Notes: generated from the sequence alone by a model not told the origin. DNA of 64,000 bases from Haemophilus aegyptius (GCF_900475885.1 NZ_LS483429.1:682001-746000); one strand, 5' to 3'; counted from the stretch's first letter, positions 11,592-24,468 are shown. Translations and numbers: made by a program.

Positions 11592-12883
11592 TGGACTTAC
11601 TTTCAGACATTGAAAAACAACTCAAACAAACCACCGCTCAAGCATTTCTTATTGCCTTGAGTGGTGGTTTAGATTCCACTGTACTTCTTTCTTTATTTGC
11701 AAAACTTCGTCAAAAACGACCGCACTTACCGCCTTTATCAGTACGAGCAATCCATATTCATCACGGCTTAAGCCCCAATGCAGACAGTTGGGCTAAACAT
11801 TGCCAAGACTTATGCGATCAATTTCAAATTCCGTTGATTATCGAGCGAGTACAAGTAGATAAAACCAATGGTATTGAGGCTGGGGCACGTGAAGCACGCT
11901 ATCAAGCCATAAAAAAACATCTTCAAACACAAGAAATGCTGGTCACGGCACATCATCTAAACGATCAAACAGAAACCTTTTTCTTAGCCCTAAAACGTGG
12001 CAGTGGGCTACAAGGCTTGGGCGCAATGCAACAACGAAGTGTATTGTTCGGCATGCCAATTTTACGCCCTTTGTTAGGTTTTACTCGCACCCAGTTAGAA
12101 AATTACGCGCAAAAAGAAAAACTCAACTGGATTACAGACGAAAGTAATGAAGATAATCGATTTGATCGCAATTTCTTACGCAATGAAATTTTGCCAAAAT
12201 TACGTGAACGCTGGGCTTATTTTGATTTAGCCGTGCAACGTTCAGCACAACATTGTTTTGAACAGCAACAATTAATCAATGATTTATTGAGTGAAACCTT
12301 TGCAAAACATTGTCAAATTAAAAACCAATTTAAACTGTGCCAGTTCCGCAAATATTCTCTCGCAAAACAAACCGCACTTTTGCGTATGTGGCTTGCGGAA
12401 AACCAACTTGAAATGCCAAGTAAACGCCAGCTTACACAGCTTATTAATGATGTTGTTTTTGCAAAAGAAGAGGCAAATCCTCAATTTCAACTTGTAAATA
12501 AAGTCATTCGACGTTATCAAGATAGTTTATATTTAACTAAACGGTTTTCTGATCTAACCAAATACTGCCTAAAATTAGAACAAAACACGTTAAGTTTACC
12601 CGATGATTTAGGCAATCTCACTGTTCAAGAAAATGAACAAAACCTGATTTTCTACTGGCAGGATTACTCTGTTACGCTAGAAAAAACGGACTTGCCTATT
12701 TCTATTCGCTTTGGCTATTCAGGCAAAATTAAACATCATCCGAAACGCCCAAGAGAAGATATAAAAAAAATCTGGCAAGAATTAGGCGTGCCACCTTGGG
12801 AACGAAATCGAATTCCCTTAATTTTTTATGGCAACAAGCTAAAAAGTGCGGTCGGTTTTTTCCGTGTTTTAAAATCAAGTTAA
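11591..12883 (+). CDS. tilS: tRNA(Ile)-lysidine synthetase
   Basis: Attaches lysine to C34 of tRNA-Ile(CAU) so that it reads AUA. The PP-loop ATP motif [10 protein letters not shown] is at about residues 24-33, and the TilS substrate-binding and C-terminal domains follow ([20 protein letters not shown] is typical). 430 residues. The gene is coupled to pdxY and overlaps the convergent mutH by four bases. Confidence 0.95.
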   Translation: MDLLSDIEKQLKQTTAQAFLIALSGGLDSTVLLSLFAKLRQKRPHLPPLSVRAIHIHHGLSPNADSWAKHCQDLCDQFQIPLIIERVQVDKTNGIEAGAREARYQAIKKHLQTQEMLVTAHHLNDQTETFFLALKRGSGLQGLGAMQQRSVLFGMPILRPLLGFTRTQLENYAQKEKLNWITDESNEDNRFDRNFLRNEILPKLRERWAYFDLAVQRSAQHCFEQQQLINDLLSETFAKHCQIKNQFKLCQFRKYSLAKQTALLRMWLAENQLEMPSKRQLTQLINDVVFAKEEANPQFQLVNKVIRRYQDSLYLTKRFSDLTKYCLKLEQNTLSLPDDLGNLTVQENEQNLIFYWQDYSVTLEKTDLPISIRFGYSGKIKHHPKRPREDIKKIWQELGVPPWERNRIPLIFYGNKLKSAVGFFRVLKSS

Positions 12884-13551
12884 AGTGGCTTTACATCTAA
12901 AAATGCTTTCAAAATTTGAGCGGTAAATTCTTTTCTTAGATAAAAACCTAAAGGCAAGGTATCTATCACTTCCCCATTTTTGCCAATGCCTTTTGTAACG
13001 GCTTTGCTATTTGCCCCTTTTGGACGGAGTTGCATAACCTCGCCAATTCGAGCAGTAATTTGATCCAATTTGCCAAGTACAATTAAATCCATCAATTCTT
13101 CCCAATCTTGTTTTAATTGACGTTCTTGCTTAGCGGTTGGTTTCCATAAAATTGGCGCACCGATATGACGTTCACGCAATGGAATATGGCGACTGCCTTC
13201 AATAGGCATCCAAAGTACACAAGAAAGTTTATGACGAACGTGCGAATTTTCCCATTTAACTCCTGAATTTTGTACCAATGGAGCAAGGCTCACAAAGGTG
13301 GTTTCAAGAGGATAACCCTCCGCATTAATCGGCAATGTTTTAAGCTCAACACCTAAATGAGAAAAATCCTGTTCAGCTTTACTCCCTGCCGTTGCGCCTA
13401 AAGCACGCTCTAATAACATGCCTACCCAGCCTTTATCACGTTTTAAATCAATCGGAACAGGAATATGCAGTTCATCAGCTAACTCCCCAAAAGTTAAGCC
13501 AGCAATAGATTGCGCTTGGGAAAGTAATTGTTCAAGGGTTTGTGGAATCAT
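12880..13551 (-). CDS. mutH: DNA mismatch repair endonuclease MutH
   Basis: Nicks the unmethylated GATC strand during MutHLS mismatch repair. The restriction-fold catalytic residues are visible as D and E/K in [18 protein letters not shown]. 223 residues, normal length. Its start overlaps the ogt stop (ATGA), so the two repair genes form an operon on the minus strand. Confidence 0.95.
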   Translation of the reverse strand: MIPQTLEQLLSQAQSIAGLTFGELADELHIPVPIDLKRDKGWVGMLLERALGATAGSKAEQDFSHLGVELKTLPINAEGYPLETTFVSLAPLVQNSGVKWENSHVRHKLSCVLWMPIEGSRHIPLRERHIGAPILWKPTAKQERQLKQDWEELMDLIVLGKLDQITARIGEVMQLRPKGANSKAVTKGIGKNGEVIDTLPLGFYLRKEFTAQILKAFLDVKPL

Positions 13552-14087
13552 TCGTGATATTTCTTAAAAAAGCGAGGCTTCGTGTTTTCAGTGCCTTTAT
13601 CAATATAGGGAATATTCTCTAACTGTAATAAAAAACGTTTTGCCTCTAAGCCACCGCCAAAACCAGTTAAAGTACGATCTTTGCCTAAAATGCGATGACA
13701 AGGAATAATAATACTAATGGGATTACTCCCCACCGCACCGCCCACGGCACGAACAGCTTTAGGATTATTAATCCGTAACGCCAGCTCGCCATAAGTGGAA
13801 AGCTCGCCATAAGCAATTTCGCGCAAGGCTTGCCAAATGGCTTGTTGAAACGCGGTGCCTTCTGGTTTTAAAGGAATGTTTGAAAAACACTCAACTTCGC
13901 CATTAAAATATCGTTCAAAAGCCAACCGCACTTTTTGAAAAACAGGCAATTCATCTTGCTTGTGCCATTTTGGATTAGGCGCATATTGCTCTTTTTCAAA
14001 ATCAATATGTGTAATGCTTTCGCCATCAGATAAAATCAAAAGCCGTCCCACTGGCGAGGGGTAATAAGTGTAATAAAGTGCGGTCAT
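13548..14087 (-). CDS. ogt: Methylated-DNA--protein-cysteine methyltransferase
   Basis: Suicide repair of O6-alkylguanine. The active-site motif IIPCHRILG, the helix-turn-helix TYGELALRI and the asparagine hinge are present. The start at 14087 ([14 protein letters not shown]) is preferred over 14120: it opens the conserved N-terminus, and an uptake signal overlaps it so that ATGACCGCACTT encodes MTAL. About 179 residues. First gene of the ogt-mutH operon. Confidence 0.92.
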   Translation of the reverse strand: MTALYYTYYPSPVGRLLILSDGESITHIDFEKEQYAPNPKWHKQDELPVFQKVRLAFERYFNGEVECFSNIPLKPEGTAFQQAIWQALREIAYGELSTYGELALRINNPKAVRAVGGAVGSNPISIIIPCHRILGKDRTLTGFGGGLEAKRFLLQLENIPYIDKGTENTKPRFFKKYHE

Positions 14088-14104
14088 TTTTCGCCTTGTT
14101 TTAT

Positions 14105-14140
14105 AAAAAGAAAAGCACACTTGCTGTGGAAGTGTGCTTT
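14105..14140 (-). terminator. ompP1 terminator
   Basis: AAAGCACACTT (14112-14122) pairs with AAGTGTGCTTT (14130-14140). On the minus strand it is followed by TTCTTTTT. Confidence 0.85.
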
Positions 14141-14163
14141 ATTATGCTAAATTTTTTAACGGA

Positions 14164-15531
14164 TTAGAAACTATAATTTAAGTTTAAGCCGTAAAGATTT
14201 GCATGTGCTTGAGAAGTATAATTTGCATTTGTATTCAATTCGAATGCAGTTTTTTCACCTATTGTTTTTACTTCTTTAAAGTGAACTTTTTTGCCTTTTA
14301 AGTAAGCATAGCCAAGATCAACAGATAAATTCGGCGTGAATTTATAGGTCGCCCCTAAACTATACCAAGTGCGATCGGTATCTGGAATTGCAGCACTACG
14401 GTGATGACGAGATGCCGCTTGATCGTAAGCAATACCCGCGCGTAAGGTCAATTTTTCATCAAGATTATAACTTGCCCCTAATGCAATACGAGAGTTATTA
14501 TTGTATTGCAATTCTTTATCAAAAGCTTTCTTACCATCTTCGAAGCTGGCATGTAATTTTGTTAAACGACTCCAATGGGTATATTTATAACTATAATGCA
14601 CAGCAAATTTGTCAGTTAATTGATGGAAACCAGAAAGTTCTAAGTAATCTGGCAATTTAAGGGTTAAATTACCTTTTTTACCTTCTTTGATGACATTTGC
14701 TTCTAAACTAGTGGCAGTGCGGTCAGAAAAATCAATGTCCACTTTAGAATGATAGGCTAAACCAATTCGGTTACCTTCATTAAATTGATACATTACACCT
14801 GCATTCCAGCCAAACCCCCAAGCTGCTCTATCTTGTAATGACACAACAGATTTGCCTTTAGAGGTCAAATACTCAGCAATTGTTTTTTGTGGTTCTGGCA
14901 GTACTGTGGATACTTTTCCATTTTGTGCAATTATAACACTATCCGCAATAATACCAGCATTCCGTTCAACTTGGGCTTTAGCATAAACCGCATTTACCCC
15001 TAAACCTATGCTCAAGCCTTCTGTTACTCGATAAGCACCACTTAAATTTAAGTTGATAGCAGTCAAGTCAGTTTTTCCACCAAATACACCAGCATCATAA
15101 CTATCGTCATATTTACTTTTTAGACCGAAATTGACATTCATTCCTGCGCCCACCGCTAATTTATCATTCACTGGCGCAACGAAATAAAGATTTGGCACAA
15201 AAGCACCAGGAACAACATTACGCTTTGAAGCTGAGCCGTTCTTTGTTGTTGCTGTTGAAAGAGATTTTATATAAGTAGTTACATCACCATTCATATTAAT
15301 TCTAGAATCAACATAAACGCCACCCACAGAAAATTGATTCGTTTTAAATAAACTCATCAAAGCTGGGTTAGTTGCCACCACAGAAGCATTATCTGCAATC
15401 GCCGCTTCACCCGCATAGGCACGACCAAGACCTGAAGTAGAAACTTCCGCCAATTGGAACGCAGCCGCATTTGCGCCACCTGCAGCCAATAACATTGCTG
15501 TTGCTAATATAGATTGATTAAATTTTTTCAT
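14164..15531 (-). CDS. ompP1: Outer membrane protein P1, FadL family fatty acid channel
   Basis: Outer membrane beta-barrel that carries long-chain fatty acids and is a known surface antigen of H. influenzae. Signal peptide MKKFNQSILATAMLLAAGGANA, then the FadL hatch start AAFQLAEVSTSGLGRAYAGEA, and a barrel ending in the C-terminal aromatic NLYGLNLNYSF. 455 residues. The promoter is clear (TTGCAC, 17 bases, TATAAT). Four copies of an 11-bp repeat sit on the -10 and in the leader. fadD in the same window would activate fatty acids imported by this channel. Confidence 0.94.
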   Translation of the reverse strand: MKKFNQSILATAMLLAAGGANAAAFQLAEVSTSGLGRAYAGEAAIADNASVVATNPALMSLFKTNQFSVGGVYVDSRINMNGDVTTYIKSLSTATTKNGSASKRNVVPGAFVPNLYFVAPVNDKLAVGAGMNVNFGLKSKYDDSYDAGVFGGKTDLTAINLNLSGAYRVTEGLSIGLGVNAVYAKAQVERNAGIIADSVIIAQNGKVSTVLPEPQKTIAEYLTSKGKSVVSLQDRAAWGFGWNAGVMYQFNEGNRIGLAYHSKVDIDFSDRTATSLEANVIKEGKKGNLTLKLPDYLELSGFHQLTDKFAVHYSYKYTHWSRLTKLHASFEDGKKAFDKELQYNNNSRIALGASYNLDEKLTLRAGIAYDQAASRHHRSAAIPDTDRTWYSLGATYKFTPNLSVDLGYAYLKGKKVHFKEVKTIGEKTAFELNTNANYTSQAHANLYGLNLNYSF

Positions 15532-15558
15532 TTGGATCCCCTTGTTATAAGTAAAAGT

Positions 15559-15602
15559 CTGGGTAATTACTGGGTAATTACTGGGTAATTACTGGGTAAT
15601 TA
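15559..15602. repeat. Four 11-bp tandem repeats at the ompP1 promoter
   Basis: Four perfect copies of CTGGGTAATTA (15559, 15570, 15581, 15592). The last overlaps the -10 hexamer, and the others fall in the 5' leader of ompP1. The 11-bp spacing keeps the copies on nearly the same DNA face. Confidence 0.95.
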
Positions 15603-15627
15603 TAAAGCCTGAATCTGTTGAGTGCAA
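15599..15627 (-). promoter_or_regulatory. ompP1 promoter
   Basis: -35 TTGCAC (15627-15622) and -10 TATAAT (15604-15599) with a 17-base spacer on the minus strand. This is an almost consensus sigma-70 promoter about 70 bases before the ompP1 ATG. Confidence 0.8.
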
Positions 15628-15772
15628 CTCTATTTCCTTATTTTTATTATGGTTAATATCAGTTAGCAGGAGTTTTTTGCATTTAATGGATTGTTTTGTT
15701 CAATTTTTGTCATTTATGGGAAAAAAAGAAAAATGATAAAATGCACAAAAATATTCATATAAGGAAAAGAAA

Positions 15773-16060
15773 ATGACCGTAAAATGCAAAGCAGAAGAAT
15801 CCTTAACTTGTAGCTGTGTTGATGTAGGCACGATTATTGATGGCTCTGACTGTAGCGTAGAAGTACATCAAGTTTATAGCACAGAAGCTGATGCCAATGC
15901 AGCACTTGAACGATTAACGAAGAAAGCGCGGGATACAGAAAGCGATCCTTGCGAAATTAAAAGCGAAATCGTGGCAGTTGAAAACGGCGTTCAATTAAAT
16001 GCCTCTTTCACTTTTAGTTGCCAAGCAGAGGCGATGATTTTTGAACTGGCGAATCGTTAA
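15773..16060 (+). CDS. YfcZ/DUF406 family protein
   Basis: Small acidic cytoplasmic protein of 95 residues. It fits the YfcZ/YiiS family (DUF406), which includes Haemophilus HI0400. Visible features are CKAEESLTCSCVDVGTIIDGSD at the N-terminus and ASFTFSCQAEAMIFEL at the C-terminus, with several conserved cysteines. In enteric bacteria yfcZ lies next to fadL, as this gene lies next to ompP1. Function unknown. Confidence 0.75.
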   Translation: MTVKCKAEESLTCSCVDVGTIIDGSDCSVEVHQVYSTEADANAALERLTKKARDTESDPCEIKSEIVAVENGVQLNASFTFSCQAEAMIFELANR

Positions 16061-16102
16061 AAACAATTAAAAATTTGACCGCACTTTTGTTGGGTTAGAA
16101 TA

Positions 16103-16152
16103 GTGGACGTTTTAAAAATACGCACTATAAAAACGATTTTTAAAACGTCCAC
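16103..16152. terminator. Bidirectional terminator between yfcZ-like and cpdA
   Basis: GTGGACGTTTTAAAAAT (16103-16119) is the exact complement of 16136-16152, leaving a 16-base loop. It lies between convergent genes. Confidence 0.75.
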
Positions 16153-16157
16153 AAAAT

Positions 16158-16982
16158 TTAATATCCATCTTCTTGCATATTCGGCAAAAATTCCGCTTGC
16201 TGAATACGCTTTACTTCCGTACGAATTGAACCATCTGAATGTAGCTCAATTTCACGCCAACCAGGCTGTAAGGTATCAAGAGAAAAATACTGGCAATCAG
16301 GTTTAAATTGAATACAAGTCGCTGGCGTTGCCATCACTTGATAGCCATTCCATTCACTATTTACTTCTTGATGAATATGCCCATATAAAATAGCTTTCAC
16401 ATTACTAAAAGGCGCAAGCACTTCTGCCAATTCGTGAGAATTACGAAGGTTATGTTGATCAAGCCACGCGGAATTAGTTGGTAATAAATGATGGTGTAAT
16501 ACAACCAAGGTATAGCGTTCAGGATTTTTTTCTAAGGTTTCTTTTAATAAATCGAGTTGATGCTGGCTTAGTTGTCCATGCGGTACACCATAAACTTGGC
16601 TATCCAACAATAAAGCTTGCCAATGTTCGCCTAGTAGAAGATGTTTTGCCACGTTCATTGGTGGCTGATTTAAAAATTCTGCCATTTTAGGCTGAAAATC
16701 GTGATTTCCTGGAATCCAAAATACAGGTTTATTGAAAGGTTTCATCATTTCTACAAAACGAGTGTAACCTTCATCGCTACTATCTTGCACAAGATCACCT
16801 GTAGCAAGAATCACATCAAATTGGTTATTTTCTTGCTGAATTTCCTTTAATACTTGAGCAAAACTTGCTTGTGTATTTACTCCCAATAATTCCGCACTTT
16901 CATCTTTAAATAAATGGGGATCGGTAATTTGTAATAACTTAATAATTGGCTTTTCCGCCTGATAAACAAACGTATTTTTCAT
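16158..16982 (-). CDS. cpdA: 3',5'-cyclic AMP phosphodiesterase
   Basis: Hydrolyses cAMP and so tunes CRP, which in Haemophilus controls sugar use and competence. Calcineurin-like metallophosphatase motifs appear in order: TDPHLF, GDLVQD, GNHDF, VLHHHLLP, GHIHQE. 274 residues, matching the Icc/CpdA family. Starts 10 bases after nudF ends, so the two are probably cotranscribed. Confidence 0.93.
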   Translation of the reverse strand: MKNTFVYQAEKPIIKLLQITDPHLFKDESAELLGVNTQASFAQVLKEIQQENNQFDVILATGDLVQDSSDEGYTRFVEMMKPFNKPVFWIPGNHDFQPKMAEFLNQPPMNVAKHLLLGEHWQALLLDSQVYGVPHGQLSQHQLDLLKETLEKNPERYTLVVLHHHLLPTNSAWLDQHNLRNSHELAEVLAPFSNVKAILYGHIHQEVNSEWNGYQVMATPATCIQFKPDCQYFSLDTLQPGWREIELHSDGSIRTEVKRIQQAEFLPNMQEDGY

Positions 16983-16991
16983 TAATGCCCC

Positions 16992-17624
16992 CTAGCTACG
17001 TTTCCAACTTTGTTGTAACTGAGCATAATTTAATTGAAGCCACTGCAATCCAATCACTGCAATGCCATTATCAATTTTCCCCTCGCACATCCATTGATAC
17101 GCCTGTTCACGTTTTACTACGTGCACTCGAATGTCTTCATTTTCTTCAGCCAAACCGTGAATGCCTTTTGCTTGTGAGCTATCCACTTCGCCTGCAAATA
17201 AATGAATCCGCTCCACTATGCCACCTGGGCTATCCCACACACTTAAACAATGTGTTAAATTTTTGACTTGAATTCCCGCTTCTTCTTCACTCTCACGCAA
17301 AGCAACGTCTTCTGGCTTTTCGCCTTTTTCCACCATACCTGCAATTAATTCAAGTAACCAAGGCGAACGATGAGATTCAGGATGATAAGCCGCGCCAATG
17401 CGAACTTGTTCAACTAAAATCACCGAATCTTCTTTTGGATCATAAGCGATAACCGCTGAGGCTGCGCCTTTAATCAGTAATTCTCGGGTTACGACGCCAC
17501 TTTGCCCCCCAGCAAAAAGTTTATGTTTAAATTGGATTCGTTTAAGCGTGAAAAAACCCTCATACAAAGTTTGTTCGCCCAATATTTCTATATCTTGTTG
17601 GCTAAAATGTTGAATTTCTGACAT
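16992..17624 (-). CDS. nudF: ADP-ribose pyrophosphatase, Nudix family
   Basis: Cleaves ADP-ribose to AMP and ribose-5-phosphate. The Nudix box is visible as GMVEKGEKPEDVALRESEEE followed by AGI. The start at 17624 (MSEIQHFSQQ) is chosen because GGAGAAAAAG lies directly upstream; a frame from 17654 has no such site. 210 residues. Cotranscribed with cpdA. Confidence 0.93.
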   Translation of the reverse strand: MSEIQHFSQQDIEILGEQTLYEGFFTLKRIQFKHKLFAGGQSGVVTRELLIKGAASAVIAYDPKEDSVILVEQVRIGAAYHPESHRSPWLLELIAGMVEKGEKPEDVALRESEEEAGIQVKNLTHCLSVWDSPGGIVERIHLFAGEVDSSQAKGIHGLAEENEDIRVHVVKREQAYQWMCEGKIDNGIAVIGLQWLQLNYAQLQQSWKRS

Positions 17625-17756
17625 CTTTTTCTCCAAAACTGAGTGCAAAATCATACGCTTAAAAGACTACAAAAAAAATAGAAGGTTTCCACTTTTTGCT
17701 GAGAGTTTGAAGTGAGTCACAAAAAAACAAAATGCCATTTTTACAAAATAAGCATC

Positions 17757-19076
17757 TTACAAAACCTTACTCACAATTTTTCCATCAGCCACTTGAGTTG
17801 TAATGAAGTCCCCTTGATTGACATCTTTCACGCTAACAATGGCTTTACCTTGCGGATTTTCCGCAATAGAATAACCTCTTGCCAAGACTTTCAACGGGCT
17901 TAAGCCATCCAATTTTCCGCATAACGTTGCCAGTTTATTTTGACGTTCCGTCACTTGCCGATTTATGCTGAAATTTAACCGCACTTGAAGTTGTTCTAAA
18001 TGCTGTTGATGACGTTGCACTTGATATGGCAATGGATTTTGTTTTAAACGAACAGAAAGTGCGGTGAATTTTTGTTGTGTATTTTCAAACTGACGCAATA
18101 TTGCAAGTTGCAAGCGATGCGTAAGCTGTTCATTTTTCGCTTGTTGAGCACGTAGCTGATTCTGCGGATGCTGATTTTGCAATCGTAAGGCAAGCTGTTT
18201 CAAACGCTGGCTTTTTCGTGTAAATAAACGATCAAATGCCATATCTAAACGTTGCTGTTGATGGCGAAGTTGTTGCAATAATTCATCTTGATTACGACTA
18301 ACTAACTCTGCCGCAGCAGAAGGGGTCGGCGCACGAAGATCTGCAACAAAATCGGCAATCGTCACATCTGTTTCGTGACCTACCGCACTGATAATGGGTA
18401 AGGTTGAACGAAAAATCGCACGAGCCACTTCTTCTTCATTAAAACACCAAAGATCTTCTAATGAACCACCACCACGACCCACAATTAATACATCCACTTC
18501 TTGTCGCACATTAGCAAGTTCAATCATTTGCACAATTTCTGCAGTCGCCTCTTTGCCTTGAACTGCAGTGGGATAAATGACGACTTTTAAACTTGGATCA
18601 CGGCGTGCCAAAATATGCAAAATATCCTGTAATGCCGCACCTGTAGAAGACGTAATAATCCCCACTGCTTTACTAAAGTGCGGTAGATTTTTCTTGAGAT
18701 TTTGAGCAAACAATCCTTCCGCAGCCAATTTCATTTTTAACGCTTCAAATTGCTGTTGCAATAATCCCTCGCCTGCTGGGTGCATAGAATCAATAATAAG
18801 TTGATAATCGCCGCGAGGCTCATATAAACTCACATTGGCACGCACAAGCACTTGCATTCCATTTTGTGGACGAAAAGCAACACGCAAATTTTTCATACGA
18901 AACATTGCACAACGCATCTGTGCATTTTCATCTTTCAGCGTTAAATACCAATGCCCAGACACGGGTTGCGTAAAATTGGAAATTTCCCCTGTTAGCCAAA
19001 TTTGGGAAAAATGCCCCTCCAACATCTGGCGCGCAGCAGAGTTGAGTTGAGAGACGGAATAAATATTGTCTGACAT
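17757..19076 (-). CDS. xseA: Exodeoxyribonuclease VII large subunit
   Basis: Catalytic subunit of the single-strand exonuclease VII. An N-terminal OB-fold (residues 5-100; [20 protein letters not shown]) is followed by the catalytic domain with [16 protein letters not shown] and SAVGHETD, then a long Gln-rich coiled-coil. The start [12 protein letters not shown] at 19076 overlaps the roxA stop region. 439 residues, normal length. Third gene of the rnfH-roxA-xseA run. Confidence 0.95.
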   Translation of the reverse strand: MSDNIYSVSQLNSAARQMLEGHFSQIWLTGEISNFTQPVSGHWYLTLKDENAQMRCAMFRMKNLRVAFRPQNGMQVLVRANVSLYEPRGDYQLIIDSMHPAGEGLLQQQFEALKMKLAAEGLFAQNLKKNLPHFSKAVGIITSSTGAALQDILHILARRDPSLKVVIYPTAVQGKEATAEIVQMIELANVRQEVDVLIVGRGGGSLEDLWCFNEEEVARAIFRSTLPIISAVGHETDVTIADFVADLRAPTPSAAAELVSRNQDELLQQLRHQQQRLDMAFDRLFTRKSQRLKQLALRLQNQHPQNQLRAQQAKNEQLTHRLQLAILRQFENTQQKFTALSVRLKQNPLPYQVQRHQQHLEQLQVRLNFSINRQVTERQNKLATLCGKLDGLSPLKVLARGYSIAENPQGKAIVSVKDVNQGDFITTQVADGKIVSKVL

Positions 19077-19077
19077 A

Positions 19078-20292
19078 TTATTCAATTAACACCCAACCAT
19101 CATCAACCCAGTTACAAATGGAATCCAACAACAAATCCATTGAGGTTTCAGGATCTTCAGTTTCATTTACTAAACTTGATAAAAATGCCCAATCTAAACT
19201 TTCGCCGTCAGATAAGCGTTTTAACACTTCGCTTTCAATTACATTAAGTTCATCTAACCATTCGCCGTTCGCATAAATTCGCAGCGGATTTTCGGTGTAA
19301 AGCAATTTACAATTGTTGTCTTGAGAAAGGAATGCACCATCTTCTTCTAACATTGACCGCACTTCATCAGGATCGCACATTTCATCAGAGACTAATAACT
19401 CGTAACGACGAGAACTTACCGCACTTGCCACAGCTTGTTTAAATAACGCATCGAAAGCTTTTGAATTAGCCAATTTATCTAATAAAAGCTGTTTCATTGC
19501 TTGAATATTTTCATCCGCAAGTTTACCTGTACGTTGTACAGACTGGCTTAAACGTAGCGGTAAATCAAATTCGCTTAAATTCAAATCAGGATCTTGATGA
19601 CAAAATCCTTTACTTACGCTATCAATCAAATTACTTAAATTCGGATAACGCAAACCAAAAGAGAAGGTTAAACAATCATCTTCAGCCACGCCATAATGTG
19701 CCATACGGGCTGGAATATACAAAATATCCCCTGGATTCATCACTTCATCAATGACTAATTCGCCCATATCATCAAAAATTCGGATCGATTGATTGGGTTT
19801 AAATTCAGTGCTTGCATCACACCATTTACCCACTTGCCAACGACGATGACCATAGCCTTGCACTAAAAATACATCATATTCATCATAATGCTTACCGACA
19901 GAACCTCCTTTCGGCGCGTAAGACACCATAATATCGTCACGTTGCCATTGAGGAATAAAGCCAAATTTGTTCCAAAGTTGTCCTAATTCAGGCGACCATT
20001 GCTCCAAATTTTGAACCAACACCGACCATTTTTCTGGCAATTTTTGGAAATCCTTTTCGCTCAAAGGGCTAAAAAAAACTTTCCAATCATCATCAGAAAA
20101 TGTTTTCACTAAACGAGCGGTGACATCTTCATTTTGTGCAAGCTCAATAATATCTTGTGGCTCAAACTGCCCAACAATTTCAGGCAAACCGTTACGAATT
20201 ACAAGTGGCTTTTTCTGCCAATAATCACGTAGAAAAATTTCTGGCGTGATATGTTCAGGTAAACAAAAATCAACAGATGAAAGTGCGGTCAT
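19078..20292 (-). CDS. roxA: Ribosomal protein L16 arginine hydroxylase, JmjC family
   Basis: 2-oxoglutarate/iron oxygenase of the YcfD/RoxA family that hydroxylates an arginine of ribosomal protein uL16. The iron-binding HxD is in [14 protein letters not shown], and the distal histidine lies in [11 protein letters not shown]. 404 residues, close to E. coli YcfD (373) with a similar winged-helix C-terminal part. The N-terminus MTAL is encoded by an uptake signal overlapping the ATG. Lies 2 bases after rnfH and overlaps the xseA start region. Confidence 0.88.
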   Translation of the reverse strand: MTALSSVDFCLPEHITPEIFLRDYWQKKPLVIRNGLPEIVGQFEPQDIIELAQNEDVTARLVKTFSDDDWKVFFSPLSEKDFQKLPEKWSVLVQNLEQWSPELGQLWNKFGFIPQWQRDDIMVSYAPKGGSVGKHYDEYDVFLVQGYGHRRWQVGKWCDASTEFKPNQSIRIFDDMGELVIDEVMNPGDILYIPARMAHYGVAEDDCLTFSFGLRYPNLSNLIDSVSKGFCHQDPDLNLSEFDLPLRLSQSVQRTGKLADENIQAMKQLLLDKLANSKAFDALFKQAVASAVSSRRYELLVSDEMCDPDEVRSMLEEDGAFLSQDNNCKLLYTENPLRIYANGEWLDELNVIESEVLKRLSDGESLDWAFLSSLVNETEDPETSMDLLLDSICNWVDDGWVLIE

Positions 20293-20294
20293 TT

Positions 20295-20603
20295 TTAAGC
20301 TCCTTTTTCTTTGTCTTTGGCTGCAGCTTGCTCTGCTGCACGTTTACGGCGAATTTCTTTCGGATCAGCAAGTAATGGACGATAAATTTCAATACGATCG
20401 CCCTCTTTTAATACATCAGTCAATTTTATTGGACGACTGAAAATCCCAATTTTATTTATGCTCAAATCAATCTCTGGAAATTGGCTTAAAATCCCTGATT
20501 GCATAATCGCCGTTTGCACGGTAATTCCTTCATCAACTTGAAAAGATTTCAAATAATAACGTTCGGGAAAAGCATAAGCGATTTCAATGTTAATCTGATT
20601 CAT
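20295..20603 (-). CDS. rnfH: RnfH family ubiquitin-like protein
   Basis: Small beta-grasp (UPF0125) protein of 102 residues with IEIAYAFPERYYLKSFQVDEG and the conserved KIGIFSRPIKLTDVLKEGDR and IEIYRPLLADPKE. In enteric bacteria the gene neighbours smpB and its role is unclear, although it can form a toxin-antitoxin-like pair there; no partner is seen here. First gene of an operon with roxA and xseA. Confidence 0.9.
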   Translation of the reverse strand: MNQINIEIAYAFPERYYLKSFQVDEGITVQTAIMQSGILSQFPEIDLSINKIGIFSRPIKLTDVLKEGDRIEIYRPLLADPKEIRRKRAAEQAAAKDKEKGA

Positions 20604-20785
20604 TTTTACTTCTTTGTTAAAAAATTTTAGCCATTATAACGGAAAAGTGCGGTGACTTTTAATGATAAATCACGAGCAATAAATTACCTCTTTGTTTCCG
20701 CCTTATAGATTGAGAATTTAAGGCTTTTTCGCTACAATACGCCACTATTTTTTACATCATCAAATTTTTACATCATCAAATAAAA

Positions 20786-21370
20786 ATGTCAGAAATAAAA
20801 CTCATTGTTGGTTTAGGCAATCCTGGCGAAAAATATACCGATACACGCCACAATGCAGGCGAATGGCTTATTGAACGCTTGGCACGTCGTTTTAACGTTT
20901 CGCTAAATCCAGAAAGTAAATTCTTCGGAAAAACTGCCCGCACTTTAGTGAATGGAAAAGAAGTACGCCTTTTAGTACCAACAACTTTTATGAATTTAAG
21001 CGGTAAAGCAGTTGGGGCATTGGCAAGTTTTTACCGTATTAAACCTGAAGAAATTTTAGTGATTCATGATGAATTAGATTTACCACCTGGCACAGCGAAA
21101 CTCAAACAAGGCGGTGGGCACGGCGGACATAACGGCTTAAAAGATATTGTGGCTCAACTGGGCAATAACAATAATTTCTACCGTTTACGCATTGGCATTG
21201 GGCATCCAGGCCATCGTGATTTAGTGGCAGGTTATGTTTTAAATAAACCATCTCCAGCAGATCGCAATGCACTTGAAAAAGTGTTAGATGAAGCAACTGA
21301 TTGTGTAGAAATGATTTTCAAAGATGGAATGATCAAAGCGACCAATCGTTTAAACAGTTTTAAAATTTAA
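20786..21370 (+). CDS. pth: Peptidyl-tRNA hydrolase
   Basis: Recycles peptidyl-tRNAs dropped from the ribosome. The catalytic histidine lies in DTRHNAGEW near residue 20, with [12 protein letters not shown] before it, and the conserved [12 protein letters not shown] and HDELDLPPG motifs follow. 194 residues, full length. ychF follows after 48 bases in the same direction. Confidence 0.97.
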   Translation: MSEIKLIVGLGNPGEKYTDTRHNAGEWLIERLARRFNVSLNPESKFFGKTARTLVNGKEVRLLVPTTFMNLSGKAVGALASFYRIKPEEILVIHDELDLPPGTAKLKQGGGHGGHNGLKDIVAQLGNNNNFYRLRIGIGHPGHRDLVAGYVLNKPSPADRNALEKVLDEATDCVEMIFKDGMIKATNRLNSFKI

Positions 21371-21418
21371 AAGTGCGGTTAGTTTTACAACCGTTTTACT
21401 CAAAATAAGGGAAAAATT

Positions 21419-22510
21419 ATGGGATTCAAATGTGGTATTGTGGGATTGCCAAATGTCGGCAAATCTACTCTTTTTAACGCACTCACTAAAGCTGGCATTG
21501 AAGCCGCAAACTATCCATTCTGTACTATCGAACCAAATACGGGTGTCGTGCCAATGCCAGATCCACGTTTAGATGCATTGGCAGAAATCGTTAAGCCTGA
21601 ACGCATATTACCTACCACGATGGAATTCGTGGACATCGCAGGCTTAGTTGCGGGAGCAAGTAAAGGCGAGGGCTTGGGTAACAAATTCCTCGCTAATATT
21701 CGTGAAACCGATGCGATAGGTCACGTAGTGCGTTGTTTTGAAAACGATGACATTGTACACGTTGCAGGGAAAATTGATCCGCTTGATGATATTGAAACTA
21801 TCAACACTGAATTAGCCTTAGCAGACTTAGACAGTTGTGAACGAGCGATCCAACGTTTACAAAAACGTGCCAAAGGTGGCGATAAGGAAGCTAAATTTGA
21901 ACTTTCCGTTATGGAAAAAATCCTTCCTGTGCTGGAAAATGCTGGAATGATTCGTTCTGTTGGGTTAGATAAAGAAGAATTGCAAGCAATCAAGAGTTAC
22001 AACTTCTTAACGTTAAAACCAACAATGTATATCGCAAACGTAAATGAAGATGGCTTTGAAAATAATCCATACTTAGATTGCGTTCGTGAAATTGCTGAAA
22101 AAGAAGGGGCAGTGGTTGTTCCAGTATGTGCTGCGATTGAATCTGAAATTGCAGAACTTGATGATGAAGAAAAAGTCGAGTTTTTACAAGATTTAGGCAT
22201 TGAAGAACCAGGATTGAACCGAGTAATTCGTGCAGGATATGCGCTTTTAAATCTTCAAACTTATTTCACTGCTGGCGTAAAAGAAGTACGAGCTTGGACA
22301 GTTTCAGTCGGCGCAACCGCACCAAAAGCAGCAGCTGTAATCCACACTGACTTTGAAAAAGGCTTTATCCGAGCAGAAGTTATCGCTTATGAAGACTTTA
22401 TCCAATTCAACGGTGAAAACGGTGCAAAAGAAGCAGGTAAATGGCGTTTAGAAGGCAAAGATTACATCGTACAAGATGGCGATGTAATGCATTTCCGATT
22501 CAACGTATAA
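21419..22510 (+). CDS. ychF: Redox-regulated ATPase YchF/OLA1
   Basis: Obg-family P-loop protein that prefers ATP and binds ribosomes. G1 GLPNVGKS at residues 8-15, the G3 motif [17 protein letters not shown], and a C-terminal TGS domain from about residue 280 ([15 protein letters not shown]). 363 residues, standard length. The pth-ychF pair is the usual proteobacterial arrangement. Confidence 0.97.
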   Translation: MGFKCGIVGLPNVGKSTLFNALTKAGIEAANYPFCTIEPNTGVVPMPDPRLDALAEIVKPERILPTTMEFVDIAGLVAGASKGEGLGNKFLANIRETDAIGHVVRCFENDDIVHVAGKIDPLDDIETINTELALADLDSCERAIQRLQKRAKGGDKEAKFELSVMEKILPVLENAGMIRSVGLDKEELQAIKSYNFLTLKPTMYIANVNEDGFENNPYLDCVREIAEKEGAVVVPVCAAIESEIAELDDEEKVEFLQDLGIEEPGLNRVIRAGYALLNLQTYFTAGVKEVRAWTVSVGATAPKAAAVIHTDFEKGFIRAEVIAYEDFIQFNGENGAKEAGKWRLEGKDYIVQDGDVMHFRFNV

Positions 22511-22526
22511 AAACACACAAAAAATC

Positions 22527-22568
22527 ACCGCACTTTTGACGCATAAATCAAGGTGCGGTTTATATTTT
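22527..22568 (+). terminator. ychF terminator from an imperfect uptake-signal pair
   Basis: ACCGCACTTTTGA (from 22527) pairs imperfectly with TCAAGGTGCGGT (22548-22559), followed by TTATATTTTTA. Confidence 0.6.
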
Positions 22569-22583
22569 TATTAAAGGAATATT

Positions 22584-24468
<1,885 letters not shown>

